A stretch of DNA of 64,000 nt from Nannobrachium achirus (Eukaryota > Chordata > Actinopteri > Myctophiformes > Myctophidae), in NCBI GenBank assembly GCA_963921795.1, contig OY997643.1, positions 72,656,164-72,720,163 on the forward strand, given 5' to 3'. The position numbers were made by a program, and so were the translations under genes. How positions within the stretch are numbered: the stretch's first letter is position 1; every line of letters starts with the position of its first letter. This document shows, piece after piece, positions 1 through 11,010 of the stretch. A model generated the notes under the pieces. The model did no database searches. It saw nothing but the letters and a program-made list of their open reading frames with translations, and was not told the origin of the DNA.

Positions 1-2366
1 TTATTTGTCGAATTTATTATAAATTATTGGCACAGTAAAACAGGTTTGGAATATTTTTAGAGGTACTTAGGTACATCATGAACAAGGTGATATAGTTGTT
101 TTATGGTAACAAACCTTCCTAATTTTTATCTGATTTTATACTATTTGCTGTATAGCGGATGGATTATGTTAATATTTGTAGAATTTATTATAAATTATTG
201 GCACAGTTAAACAGGTCGGGAATATTTTTAGAGGTACTTAGGTACATCATGAACAAGGGGATATAGTTGTTTTATGGTAACAAACTTCTTAATTTTTATC
301 TGATTTTATACTATTTGCTGTATAGCGAATGGATTATGGTAATATTTGTAGAATTTATTATAAATTATTGGCACTGTAAAACAGGTTGGGAATATTTTTA
401 GAGGTACTTAGGTACATCATGAACAAGGTGATATAGTTGTTTTATGGTAACAAACCTTCTTAATTTTTATCTGATTTTATACTATTTGCTGTTTAGCGAA
501 TGGATTATGGTAATATTTGTCGAATTTATTATAAATTATTGGCACTGTAAAACAGGTTGGGAATATTTTTAGAGGTACTTAGGTACATCATGAACAAGGT
601 GATATAGTTGTTTTATGGTAACAAACTTCTTAATTTTTATCAGATTTTAAACTTTTTGCTGTATAGCGAATGGATGGTATTATTTGTCGAATTTATTATA
701 CTTTATTGGCACAGTAAAACAGGTTGGGAATATTTTTAGAGGTACTTAGGTACATCATGAACAAGGTGACATAGTTGTTTTATGGTAACAAACTTCTTAA
801 TTTTTATCTGATTTTATACTATTTGCTGTATAGCGAATGGATGGTATTATTTGTCGAATTTATTATAAATTATTGGCACAGTAAAACAGGTTGGGAATAT
901 TTTTAGAGGTACTTAGGTACATCATGAACAAGGTGACATAGTTGTTTTATGGTAACAAAACTTCCTAATTTTTATCTGATTTTATACTATTTGCTGTATA
1001 GCGAATGGATGGTATTATTTGTCGAATTTATTATAAATTATTGGCACAGTAAAACAGGTTGGGAATATTTTTAGAGGTACTTAGGTACATCATGAACAAG
1101 GTGATATAGTTGTTTTATGGTAACAAACCTTCCTAATTTTTATCTGATTTTATACTATTTGCTGTATAGCGGATGGATTATGTTAATATTTGTAGAATTT
1201 ATTATAAATTATTGGCACAGTTAAACAGGTCGGGAATATTTTTAGAGGTACTTAGGTACATCATGAACAAGGGGATATAGTTGTTTTATGGTAACAAACT
1301 TCTTAATTTTTATCTGATTTTATACTATTTGCTGTATAGCGAATGGATTATGGTAATATTTGTCGAATTTATTATAAATTATTGGCACTGTAAAACAGGT
1401 TGGGAATATTTTTAGAGGTACTTAGGTACATCATGAACAAGGTGATATAGTTGTTTTATGGTAACAAACCTTCTTAATTTTTATCTGATTTTATACTATT
1501 TGCTGTTTAGCGAATGGATTATGGTAATATTTGTCGAATTTATTATAAATGATTGGCACTGTAAAACAGGTTGGGAATATTTTTAGAGGTACTTAGGTAC
1601 ATCATGAACAAGGTGATATAGTTGTTTTATGGTAACAAACTTCTTAATTTTTATCAGATTTTAAACTTTTTGCTGTATAGCGAATGGATGGTATTATTTG
1701 TCAAATTTATTATACTTTATTGGCACAGTAAAACAGGTTGGGAATATTTTTAGAGGTACTTAGGTACATCATGAACAAGGTGATATAGTTGTTTTATGGT
1801 AACAAACTTCTTAATTTTTATCTGATTTTATGCTATTTGCTGTATAGCGGATGGATTATGTTAATATTTGTAGAATTTATTATAAATTATTGGCACAGTA
1901 AAACAGGTTGGGAATATTTTTAGAGGTACTTAGGTACATCATGAACAAGGGGATATAGTTGTTTTATGGTAACAAACTTCTTAATTTTTATCTGATTTTA
2001 TACTATTTGCTGTATAGCGAATGGATTATGGTAATATTTGTCGAATTTATTATAAATTATTGGCACAGTAAAACAGGTTGGGAATATTTTTTAGAGGTAC
2101 TTAGAGACATCATGAACAAGGTGATATAGTTTTTTTATAGTAACAAATCTTCTTAATTTTTATCAGATTTTATACTTATTGCAGTATAGCGAATGGATTA
2201 TGGTAATATTTGTCGAATTTATTATAAATTATTGGCACAGTAAAACAGGTTGGGAATATTTTTAGAGGTACTTAGGAACATCATGAACAAGGTGATATAG
2301 TTGTTTTATGGTAACAAATCTTCTTTATTTTTATCTGATTTTCATACTTTTGGCAATATAGCGAAT
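1..2366. repeat. 170-bp AT-rich satellite with higher-order repeat
   Basis: About 14 head-to-tail monomers of 167-171 bp. The landmark GTACATCATGAACAAG recurs at 71, 242, 412, 583, 750, 917, 1085, 1256, 1426, 1597, 1764, 1934 and about 2271. Monomers 1-5 recur as monomers 7-11 at an exact offset of 1014 bp with the same private variants (for example GTTAAACAGGTCGGG in monomers 2 and 8, and TATACTTTATTGG in 5 and 11). This gives a six-monomer higher-order repeat. The third round starts out of register. The array runs off the left edge and is interrupted on the right by an inserted element. Monomer length and higher-order structure resemble (peri)centromeric satellites, but no CENP-B-like box was recognised. 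Confidence 0.95.
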
Positions 2367-2821
2367 GGTTTATGGTAACCTCGCCTACCAGGCTTTCTCC
2401 CGGGAGAGAGCCTGGTGTTCGTTCACAACAGACCGTTTGGTTTCCGCCTAAAGCGCGGAAACCACTAGAAGAAGCGGCGTCGCTTTGATTTGGTTCCCTC
2501 CGTTTGTTTCCCCAATCCCTTTTAAAATGCTGGAGTAGCCTACGTAGTCTTGCCAGTCGCTACGAGTTGGATTAAAAGATGCACATACCAAACAAATTTT
2601 TCGAAAGCAAAACTACGCCTTATCAAGGTGTTTATTAGGTCGGCCCTAAAAGTATGTCCTTGGGTGCAGGGGAATATTTTGGGTTAAAACTGAATCCGGT
2701 TGATAGTTCCGGCCAAAGTGTAGTCCGTCTAGGACTACAACATGACGTAAAGTGGTTTCCGCTCCCGACCGGATCAAACACCGTAAAAGTGAAGTGATCC
2801 CAGACTAGGTTTATGGTAACC
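2367..2821. mobile_element. SINE-like non-autonomous element, copy 1, with target duplications
   Basis: Body about 2381-2807. It is flanked by the 14-bp direct repeat GGTTTATGGTAACC (2367-2380 and 2808-2821), so it inserted at the edge of the satellite. It begins TCGCCTACCAGGC and ends AAGTGATCCCAGACTA. Two other copies (6477-6820, 22301-22697) have the same ends but different flanking duplications. Target duplications of 11-14 bp suggest LINE-type integration (SINE-like), but there is no poly-A tail and I see no convincing tRNA A/B box. The family is not recognised. Confidence 0.75.
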
Positions 2822-3415
2822 CCCCCAGAGCCGGCCCTGTGTCTTCCGGGGGCCAGGGGGGGCGAGTTACGGCCTTTTAGGCGGGCTGCAGTGGCGGCGT
2901 TCTGCCGCCAGGGGGCGCTCTATGCACAGCCGGCTCCGGGGCACCGAGGCGGACGCGTGGGTAACGGTCCCGTCTCTCCCAGTCGCTCCTAGCCCGAGTC
3001 ATGGACGTTTTTGTGCGCTGCAGTGCCAGGGGCGCTGTCAATTTTCCTGGGTTCCATGGGTCCCCTGGAGGGGGTCTACGACGTCAAAGTCCCGAATTTC
3101 TCAAAAAAAAAATTGTCCGATCGTAGTTAACATTGGAGGTCCAAAAATCGGAGCGGCGCGAGGGGGTCCCCGGAGCTCCAGGGGGTCCCCGGTTGGTCCC
3201 TCGGCCGACGCCCCTCGGTCGGATGCGTCGGCCCCTCGCCACCCGGTTCTCAGTCTCTATATCCCCAGGGGCGCTGGTATATCGCCAGGGGTCCCTGGAG
3301 GTGGTCCCCGGGTGAAGGGTCTGCCACTCTGGAGTCCGAGGCGGAGGCCCCTCGGTCGGATGCGAGTGGAGCTGCGAAGGCCCCACAAAAGCCAGACATT
3401 GTGATTCCAAGTCCC
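2822..3415. other. GC-rich unassigned segment between two tandem arrays
   Basis: Strongly GC-rich compared with the AT-rich satellite and minisatellite on either side. CCCCTCGGTCGGATGCG occurs twice (about 3212 and 3348), and runs of GGGGTCCC / GGGGCGCT recur. Open frames exist on both strands, as expected for GC-rich DNA poor in stop codons. None resembles a known protein, so I do not call a gene. It could be an rDNA-spacer-like or CpG-island fragment; neither was recognised. Confidence 0.6.
2905..2919 (+). promoter_or_regulatory. Strong match to the CTCF core motif
   Basis: CCGCCAGGGGGCGCT fits the vertebrate CTCF consensus CCASYAGRKGGCRSY at 14 of 15 positions (G for A at position 3). It lies in the GC-rich patch beside the satellite. 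Binding is inference only; single motif matches occur by chance in GC-rich DNA. Confidence 0.4.
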
Positions 3416-3423
3416 ACTCAAGA

Positions 3424-4744
3424 TATATGAGCTACAGACATCACTATACATCATATTCATTCAGTATATGAGCTACAGACATCAGTACTCTGTACATCAT
3501 ATTCATTCAGTATATGAGCTACAGACATCACTATACATCATATTCATTCAGTATATGAGCTCCAGACAACATCAGTACTCTATACATTATATTCATTCAG
3601 TATATGAGCTACAGACATCACTATACATCATATTCATTCAGTATATGAGCTACATACATCACTATGCATCATTTTCATTCAGTATATGAGCTACAAACAT
3701 CACTACTCTATTCATCATATTCATTCAGTATATGAGCTACAGACATCACTACTCTATACATCATATTCATTCAGTATATGAGCTACAGACATCACTACTC
3801 TATACATCATATTCATTCAGTATATGAGCTACAGACATCACTATACATCATATTCATTCAGTATATGAGCTACAGACATCACTACATCATATTCATTCAG
3901 TATATGAGCTACAGACATCACTACTCTATGCATCATATTCTTTCAGTATATGAGCTACAGACATCACTACTCTTTGCATCATATTCATTCAGTATATGAG
4001 CTACAGACATCACTACTCTTTGCATCATATTCATTCAGTATATAAGCTACAGACATCACTACTCTATGCATCATATTCATTCAGTATATGAGCTACAGAC
4101 ATCACTACTAGATGCATCATATTCATTCAGTATATGAGCTACAGACATCACTACATCATATTCATTCAGTATATGAGCTACAGACATCACTACTCTATGC
4201 ATCATATTCATTCAGTATATGAGCTACAGACATCACTACTCTATGCATCATATTCATTCAGTATATGAGCTACAGACATCACTACTCTATGCATCATATT
4301 CATTCAGTATATGAGCTACAGACATCACTACTCTATGCATCATATTCATTCAGTATATGAGCTACAGACATCACTACATCATATTCATTCAGTATATGAG
4401 CTACATACATCACTACTCTATGCATCATATTCATTCAGTATATGAGCTACAGACATCACTACTAGATGCATCATATTCATTCAGTATATGAGCTACAGAC
4501 ATCACTACTCTATGCATCATATTCATTCAGTATATGAGCTACAGACATCACTACTCTATACATCATATTCATTCATTATATGAGCTACAGACATCACTAC
4601 TCTATACATCATATTCATTCAGTGTATGAGCTACAGACATCACTACTCTATACATCATATTCATTCAGTGTATGAGCTACAGACATCACTACTATGCATC
4701 ATCATTCAGTATCATTCAGTATATGAGCTACTGACATCACTACG
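3424..4744. repeat. 46-bp minisatellite
   Basis: About 29 tandem units built on GAGCTACAGACATCACTACT followed by a CTATRCATCATATTCATTCAGTATAT-type half. Full units are 46 bp. Shorter 40-bp and 36-bp variants lack the CTCTAT or CTCTATAC block. Open frames through it (repeating YRHHYSIHHIHSVYELQ) are products of the repeat. Confidence 0.95.
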
Positions 4745-4745
4745 T

Positions 4746-4758
4746 GGGGGGGGGGGGG
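4746..4758. repeat. Poly-G tract
   Basis: Thirteen consecutive G at the end of the 46-bp minisatellite, where single-copy-like DNA begins. Confidence 0.9.
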
Positions 4759-4804
4759 TCTAATTTAAAGCATCTGTTAATTGAATAGTATGTATTTCCA
4801 TATT

Positions 4805-5023
4805 TTATACACCCTTGGTCTCGAAATTTAGAAAGTATAATTTACCAGCTCGCCTTGAACGCACCATCCCCTTGTCAAACCGTAAACAGCCGTGTAGAAG
4901 CGCAACATATTTTGAAGTGAGGATAGCGCGACCAGCTTTTCCTGAAGTGTAGATGGCGTGACCGCAGTTCGTGTGCCCCACCAGCAAGAGGAGACAACCA
5001 TCTAACTCACAGCTGAAGACCAT
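4805..5023 (-). CDS. Hypothetical small exon/ORF at unit A left end
   Basis: A minus-strand frame starts MVFSCELDGCLLLLVGHT. The same start recurs at 21,117-21,323 (-), 37,447-37,653 (-) and 55,681-55,881 (+), but there the peptide continues KVPSSSCWP. Here the downstream part differs, so this copy lies at a breakpoint of the segmental duplication. A TATTTAAG box-like string sits just upstream of the ATG in all copies. It could be a first exon of an unknown transcript divergent from the zinc-finger gene, or part of an old repeat such as an LTR-like element. No protein family was recognised. Confidence 0.2.
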   Translation of the reverse strand: MVFSCELDGCLLLLVGHTNCGHAIYTSGKAGRAILTSKYVALLHGCLRFDKGMVRSRRAGKLYFLNFETKGV

Positions 5024-5260
5024 GCTGCTTAAATACTGGTTTCAATCAGGCAACTAACACTAACAAGGGGGAGGAGGATGGGCAATGGGAACCCGACGCC
5101 CATACTGCTACATATACTTACTGCTATATAGGTTATATTTACATAAATACTTTTACCTGTGGGTTTATTTCATATTTACTGGGTTTTATTTCTGTGATGT
5201 TCTATATTTTGTCCAAGTGTACTTAACGTAGCCGAGTGGCAGAGCCAAGCAGGAGTGTAC

Positions 5261-5718
5261 CAGAGTGTATATAAGAGAGTTACGTCACTTACGTCGACTC
5301 CCATAGTAGACCTAAGCGTGGAAAGCCTATTTACTCTATGGTGGGAAGCTTACGCATGCGCAGTTGCGCACGCATGGAGCCTGTTCTCATTCTAGCCTCT
5401 GCTGCTCTTCAGCCCGTCCGCCCCCACTATAGCCGAGGTATTTTCAATCACTGGTAAGTAGACGAAATCACGTCTTTTTCACCCTTTTAACGCATTCACG
5501 CATTCACACATTCACGAGAGGCCCGTGAATGCGTTAAAAGGGTGAAAAAGACGTGATTTCGTCTACTTACCAGTGATTGAAAATACCTCGGCTATAGTGG
5601 GGGCGGACGGGCAGGAGAGAAGCAGAGCCTCGATAAGAATGAGAACAGGCTCCATGCGACGCCACTTCCGGTCTGCGGCGAGTTCAAAGCGTGACGTAAC
5701 TCTCTTATATACACTCTG
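5261..5718. mobile_element. 458-bp full-length foldback element, hAT-like
   Basis: Flanked by the 8-bp direct repeat GAGTGTAC (5253-5260, 5719-5726). Unit B has the empty site at about 21,552-21,559. Almost the whole insert is one imperfect palindrome. The outer ends are CAGAGTGTATATAAGAGAG and its complement. The innermost arms, from CCGCCCCCACTATAGCCGAG to AACGCATTCACG, are near-perfect (about 85 bp each) around a loop near 5517. An 8-bp duplication plus CAG...CTG termini fits the hAT superfamily. It has no coding capacity. Confidence 0.85.
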
Positions 5719-5726
5719 GAGTGTAC

Positions 5727-6345
5727 TAGCAGGTCATGTGATAGGAAGTGAATCAGCGGTCGTTGTCTTAGGTTAGAGCTATGGGTTAGAGAGGTGTGAT
5801 GCCGGTGATAACAGACGTGTTGAATGATAAAGTGAAACAAGAAACGTGACAAACGGTTTTATTTGGAAAGGCTTACAGTCGCCCGAGTAATGGCATGTTG
5901 CCGAGAAGATTTTAAGACTGTGGAGTGCCATTGCCTTTTCACCAAGATAAGTGACTGTGTCATTTGATTCTACTGAGTGAGTGTTTGCTAGCAGCTAGCT
6001 GGCTAACGTTATCTGCGTCCGCATTGGCCCACATTGTGTTTGGAGTAGCCGGCTAGTTAGCTACAGCTAGCTGGCAGAGTGTGAGTGTTGCTAAGCCAGC
6101 AACTTCAGCTGCTGTTTCAGAGGAAAGAGCGAGTCTTTTGCAAATCTACGTGGAGGATATGAAGGACTTCATCAATCCTGTTATAGAATGTGGAGCTGGA
6201 CCCCTTTGACTCGTCATCGGATCATCATTGCCGGTCTTTTGAAGATCTGTCTGTGGAACGTGTAATAAAGAAAGTCTCCTGAAGAGTAAACATTCCTGAG
6301 TGAGGAGTCTGACGCCATCATCTGGAAGTAAACAGGCCTGCAAGT
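5727..6345 (+). other. Probable 5' non-coding exon(s)/promoter of ZNF-A unit
   Basis: Conserved with 21,560-22,165 in unit B. It is rich in the GCTAGCTAGCTGGCTAACG-type repeats common around fish promoters. It contains one open stretch at about 6085-6210 (ending SLLQIYVEDMKDFINPVIE) that is interrupted in unit B, where a codon before IYVED reads TAA, so it is probably not coding. The first recognisable coding exon of ZNF-A is 4.7 kb downstream and begins in phase 1, so an upstream exon should exist; I cannot place it. Confidence 0.35.
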
Positions 6346-6465
6346 TGCAACGTGGGTGGGTTTTGTTTTCTTTTATTTAGATGCCGGCTTAGGTAGAAAT
6401 ACAGTGCACTGTGGTATTATTGGGACTGTACCTATGTTCCCCAGGTTCTATGTTCCCCACTTACC

Positions 6466-6831
6466 ACCTGAACCTAACCTCGCCCACCAGGCATAACAAC
6501 GGGCGGTTTGATCCGGTCTAGGCGGAAACCACAAGCCGAAGAAGCGGCATCGCTTTGTTTTGCCAGTCGCTATGAGTTGGAATAAAAGATGCATATCCCA
6601 AAAAATAAATAAATTCAAAAGCAAAACTATGCCGCATCAAGGAGTTTATTAGTTAGGCCCTAAAAGTATGTCCTTGAGCGCAGGGGAATTATTTTGGGTT
6701 AAAACTGAATCCGGTTTGATAGTTCCGGCAAATTGTAGTCCTTTGAGCACTACAACATGACGTAAAGTGGTTTCCTCTCCCGACCAGATCAAATCTCGAA
6801 AAGTGAAGTGATCCCAGACTACCTGAACCTA
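6466..6831. mobile_element. SINE-like element, copy 2
   Basis: Body 6477-6820, flanked by the 11-bp duplication ACCTGAACCTA (6466-6476, 6821-6831). Same family as 2367-2821, but with an internal segment lost: the block between GGCATCGCTTTGTTTTG and CCAGTCGCTATGAG is present in the other two copies. Confidence 0.75.
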
Positions 6832-7050
6832 GCTCTGGTCCATTTACCTCCAGTGACGCTCTGACAGATCCTTTGGCAAATGAATAGACCGCGTTTTCTC
6901 AGCCCCTACCAGCGCTCACCTTAAGTCAAAATAAACAAAACAACTTCACTACTCACCAATCCAAAGGTAGTTTATCGTTGTTAAACTTGTCTATTCTCTG
7001 TGGTGGTGAACCCCTCAGATTGTCATGAAGCTTGATCAGTGCATTCATTC

Positions 7051-7688
7051 TAGGGATGTTAATCGACGCATTATTTGCGAATCGATGCGCCACGGCCGAA
7101 AATCGACTCGCCGACCGGCTTTTTTCACTCCCCCCCCACCCCCCCCCCCCCCCCCCCTGCTGCAGCTGAGAGGAGACCACAACGGCGCATTACTTTAAGC
7201 AACACAACTTGCAGCAGCACCCACCAGAACTTGCATCAAAGCCCTAACAATAATTATAATAAACAATTGCTCTTCCTTGCGTTAGCATGGAGTCTGTTCT
7301 CTATAGACTATAAGCGGAGTGACAAAGTCCATAGAACCGTTCCGGTTGTGGGAGTGCTCAGGCTGGCACTCCAGAATAGTGTATCAAATGTGGAGCTTTG
7401 TTTGGTCTGCCTCGCTGGCTCACTCCCTCGCCGACCGTGTCCACAGGTGTGTCGCATTAACGGCGAGTATTATTTTGTGTTGTTTTATTGTCAATCTTGA
7501 CAAAATCACTGCACACGAGGCGATGTTGCCATTAAATAAGCGTGCATGCATGCAAAGGCAGGAGGTAAACAACACACATCCAGTCAGCGCGCACTGCTAT
7601 GACGCGGCACACAAACGGACCAGCAGTGTTTCTCAACCAGCAGTCCGCGGACCTGACCAGCGCCGTATGCATGCGAATGTGTGTGTGC

Positions 7689-7743
<55 letters not shown>

Positions 7744-7916
7744 GGTCCTCTCACATTTGGAAAACATTGACGCTTATAACGAACAAGCGATTAAAACATT
7801 CTTGTGGGAAAAAACTTTAGAAAAAATTAATATTCAAAAAAATAAAAATAAATCTTTTTTTTCGATTTTTCGACTCATACTTTTGAGTCGATTTTCGATT
7901 CATTTTCACATCCCTA
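7051..7916. mobile_element. hAT-like non-autonomous element (TAGGGATGT ends), unit A
   Basis: Terminal inverted repeats TAGGGATGTTAATCGA and its degenerate complement ending CACATCCCTA, with the 8-bp target duplication ATTCATTC at 7043-7050 and 7917-7924. The interior has poly-C, a (CA)n tract and no transposase homology. The same insertion is at 22,932-23,772, so it predates the A/B duplication. Confidence 0.85.
7691..7742. repeat. (CA)n microsatellite in hAT element
   Basis: About 26 CA dinucleotides. The matching position in unit B (about 23,599-23,614) has only a short CA run. Confidence 0.95.
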
Positions 7917-7924
7917 ATTCATTC

Positions 7925-8364
7925 TTCTTGGAAGTTTAACCCTAACTAATTGTTCTAGCGCCACCACCAGGTAAAAATAATCAAGTTTCACAGAATTCAC
8001 AAAAGGTTAAGGGCTGTTTGATTATGGCTAAAATTAACACAAATTATCTTTTGATGATCCATATGATTATTTATTAATTGAAACCAAAGTGTTAACAAAC
8101 AGATTGGTCTGTTACCAAAAGGCTCTCTTTCCATCATCTTGGCGAGTTCAGAACTAAACCTCTCTCTGTTTAACTGAGATTGAGTTCTGGTTTTTAGGTT
8201 TTTCGTGAGTCAAAGTGCACAGATGTAAAATAATGATCTTTCAGCCCTTCATTTATTGAGTACATGGTATGAGTAAGCTTTGGGCTTATCCCATGACGTC
8301 ATGTTTAAACAATCAAGAGTTCAAGATAAGAGCCGATCAAGAAAATGATAACAGTACTATTTAT
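7925..8364. other. Non-coding unit DNA, nothing recognised
   Basis: Intronic-looking sequence shared with 23,781-23,925 and 26,488-26,734 of unit B. I see no gene, repeat ends or RNA here. Confidence 0.5.
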
Positions 8365-10316
8365 TGTGGGCTCGCCTGGAAGGCGAGCACACGTATGTTA
8401 TCTTCATTATTTATTTCTATACTAGTCAGTATCCTCAAAACTTTGGCGCGCTTCATCTCTTAAACGCTTACACCTTTCAACACCATTCAAATTTTTATGT
8501 GTTCAGCTTACTGAGGACAAGTGTGCGTGTATTTTTCTTTTTGAAATGTTTTGTAGTATAATTATAAAAAAATAAAAATGTTTAACTTTAAGCACCCAAT
8601 GCATTTCCAATGGGTTTAGTGAGGAAAGGGACCCATGTTTATATTAAGGCGCTGTGGCTGCAATATTCACACTTCAGATATGCTATTTATATCAATGCGT
8701 TCACACAGGTCTGCTCTCTGATTTGATCCAAATATCTAAGCTGTGTGATGTATAAAACTATAGTTATAGTTAAAACTATAAATAAATGTCCCTCTCCACT
8801 CTACTGATTACACAGCTGTGATCAAGAATCAAGTCCGGGCGATGGGATGTAAATCCCATAGCCATATATCCTAGAGCCCGCAGGGACAGTCAGCCATATT
8901 AGTGGTTGTTGTTGGTTGTCAGGGAGATATCAAAACCAATGCATTTCCAAGTCAGATCCACAAACACAATAAAAGCCATGCTCCACTCCTCAGTCTGGAG
9001 TGGCCACATAGAAGAACGCCTTGGTTATAGACATAGTGGAGGACAGATGTGATCTGGGATTGTTAGCCAATATGTATATGCACTCAATATACTCCACTAC
9101 AGTTGGAGTCCATTTGACAGTTGCTGGTTCCCAAACACAGAATCAAAAATGTAGATCTAGAACACATAGAATATGTACAGTACAGTAAGGTTCAGTAGAG
9201 TACAGTAAAAGTACAGTAAGGTTCAGTAGAGTACAGTAAAGTACAGTAAGGTACAGAAAGGTACAGTACAGAAAGGTACAGTAGAGTACAGTACAGTAAG
9301 GTACAGTAAAGTACAATACAGTACAGTAAGGTACAGTAGAGTACAGTAAAGTACAGTAGAGTACAGTAAGGTACAGTAGAGTACAGTAAAGTACAGTATA
9401 GTAAGGTACAGTAGAGTACAGTACAGTAAGGTACAGTACGGCACAGTAGAGTACAGTACAGTATAGTACAGTAAGGTACAGTAGAGTACAGTAAAGTACA
9501 GTACAGTAAGGTACAGTACAGTAAGGTACAGTAGAGTACAGTAAAGTACAGTAAGGTACAGTACAGTAGAGTAGAGTAAAGTACAGTACAGTAAGGTACA
9601 GTAAGTTACAGTAGAGTACAGTAAAGTACAGTAAGGTACAGCAGAGTACAGTAAAGTACAGTACTGTAAGGTACAGTACAGTACAGTAGTGTACAGTAAA
9701 GTACAGTAAAGTACAGTAACGTACAGCACAGTAAGGTACAGCAAGATACAGTAGTGTACAGTAAAGTACAGTACAGTAAAGTACAATACAGTACAGTAAG
9801 GTACAGTAGAGTACAGTAAAGTACAGTAGAGTACAGTAAGGTACAGTAGAGTACAGTAAAGTACAGTATAGTAAGGTACAGTAGAGTACAGTACAGTAAG
9901 TTACAGTACGGCATAGTAGAGTACAGTACAGTATAGTACAGTAAGGTACAGTAGAGTACAGTTAAGTACAGTACAGTAAGGTACAGTACAGTAAGGTACA
10001 GTACAGTAAGGTACAGTAGAGTACAGTAAAGTACAGTACAGTAAGGTACAGTAGAGTACAGTAAAGTACAGTAAGTTACAGTAGAGTACAGTAAAGTACA
10101 ATAAGGTAAAGTACAGTAGAGTACAGTAAAGTACAGTAAGTTACAGTACAGTACAGTACAGTACAGTACAGTACAGTACAGTACAGTAAGGTGCAGTACA
10201 GTATAGTAAGGTACAGTACAATACTGTAGGGTACTGTACCTTACAGTACCTTAAAGTATCCTATTTGTTGGGTTGGAATCGAGCCCACACTGTTTCGAAG
10301 GAACAGTATTTCTAGT
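8365..10316 (-). mobile_element. 1.95-kb element with 3-bp TAT target duplication, unit A only
   Basis: Begins TGTGGGCTCGCCTGG and ends GGAACAGTATTTCTAGT. Read on the minus strand these ends match the short (about 245-bp) copies at 13,335-13,581 and 27,964-28,206, so this is one family with a 3-bp ATA/TAT duplication. This copy is enlarged by unknown sequence (about 8400-9170) and a 1.1-kb GTACAGTA array. Unit B lacks it and has TATTAT at the site (26,737-26,742). Confidence 0.65.
9175..10252. repeat. GTACAGTA-type satellite array
   Basis: More than 1 kb of GTACAGTA, AAGGTACA and GAGTACAGTAAA words in 10-30 bp phrases. The long open frames through it (repeating TVLYCTLLY) are products of the repeat and are not genes. 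Confidence 0.95.
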
Positions 10317-10639
10317 TATATAAAGCCATTTAACACTTAATTGTTTTAATGATAATATTTGTTACTTTCGTTAATTAATTGTCATCTTCATAGATGGTGG
10401 TCAGCCACAAACTCACAGTCACAACAACTGGCCAATGGAAAAAGATACCAGTTCTGTTCAGAATTTGTCGTCTCACATCTTTCCACAAGATATTAGAAAA
10501 CCCTCAATAGTGAGCTGGATAAAAGCCTGGCTCAATAAGCAGGATTGATAAGGTGCTCATTATCAATAAAAAGTAACAAGCTCCATCCTTACTACCGTAT
10601 CTGGACGATTCACCCGATACTACTGTATAAACACCATGC

Positions 10640-10729
10640 ATGGACATGGCAATTCTTTGGTGCAGTATTGAACAGTATTGTATATTGTTTTAACAGTGCA
10701 GGCCTGCAACAAAGAATTGCCATGTCCAT
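10640..10729. mobile_element. 90-bp hairpin MITE
   Basis: ATGGACATGGCAATTCTTTG and its inverted complement enclose about 45 bp. The unit B copy is 27,059-27,148. It is surrounded by non-coding unit DNA (10,317-11,010) that also holds a decayed hAT-type fragment around 10,813-10,905 (GTGGGCAAC...GAGGGCCAC). Confidence 0.55.
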
Positions 10730-11010
10730 ATATATCCTATATATATTTTACAAACCCTTTTCACCATAAAGCATAGCAGCAGTATGATAGTCTTCCAAAT
10801 CAAATGCTATGATGTATAGCAGCTGTGGGCAACTTTGATGATGGCGAGGGCCACTATATTTCCACCGTCACTCCAGAGGGCCACATTGCATATTACTTTG
10901 TCATTCTAGTATCTCATACAAATGAAGCAAAAATAGCAGTAATTAATGTAATTTGCTTGAATAAATAAAAATAAAAAAACATTAATTTTGAAACGATTAC
11001 TTCATTTCAG

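Noticed and set aside
2922-3410. 160-codon and 108-codon frames in the GC-rich patch
   Set aside because: Both strands are open because the DNA is GC-rich; composition is biased and no known motif is present.
3424-4744. CRISPR-like regular spacing
   Set aside because: The 46-bp units are contiguous with no unique spacers; it is a minisatellite in a vertebrate genome.
5880-6210. Coding first exon with MACCREDFKTVECHCLFTK or SLLQIYVEDMKDFINPVIE
   Set aside because: No good donor for the first; the second contains a stop in unit B. Kept only as a possible untranslated exon.
9223-10101. Long minus-strand open frames (TVLYCTLLY-type, up to 187 codons)
   Set aside because: Products of the GTACAGTA array; no domain, and the same residues repeat with the DNA period.
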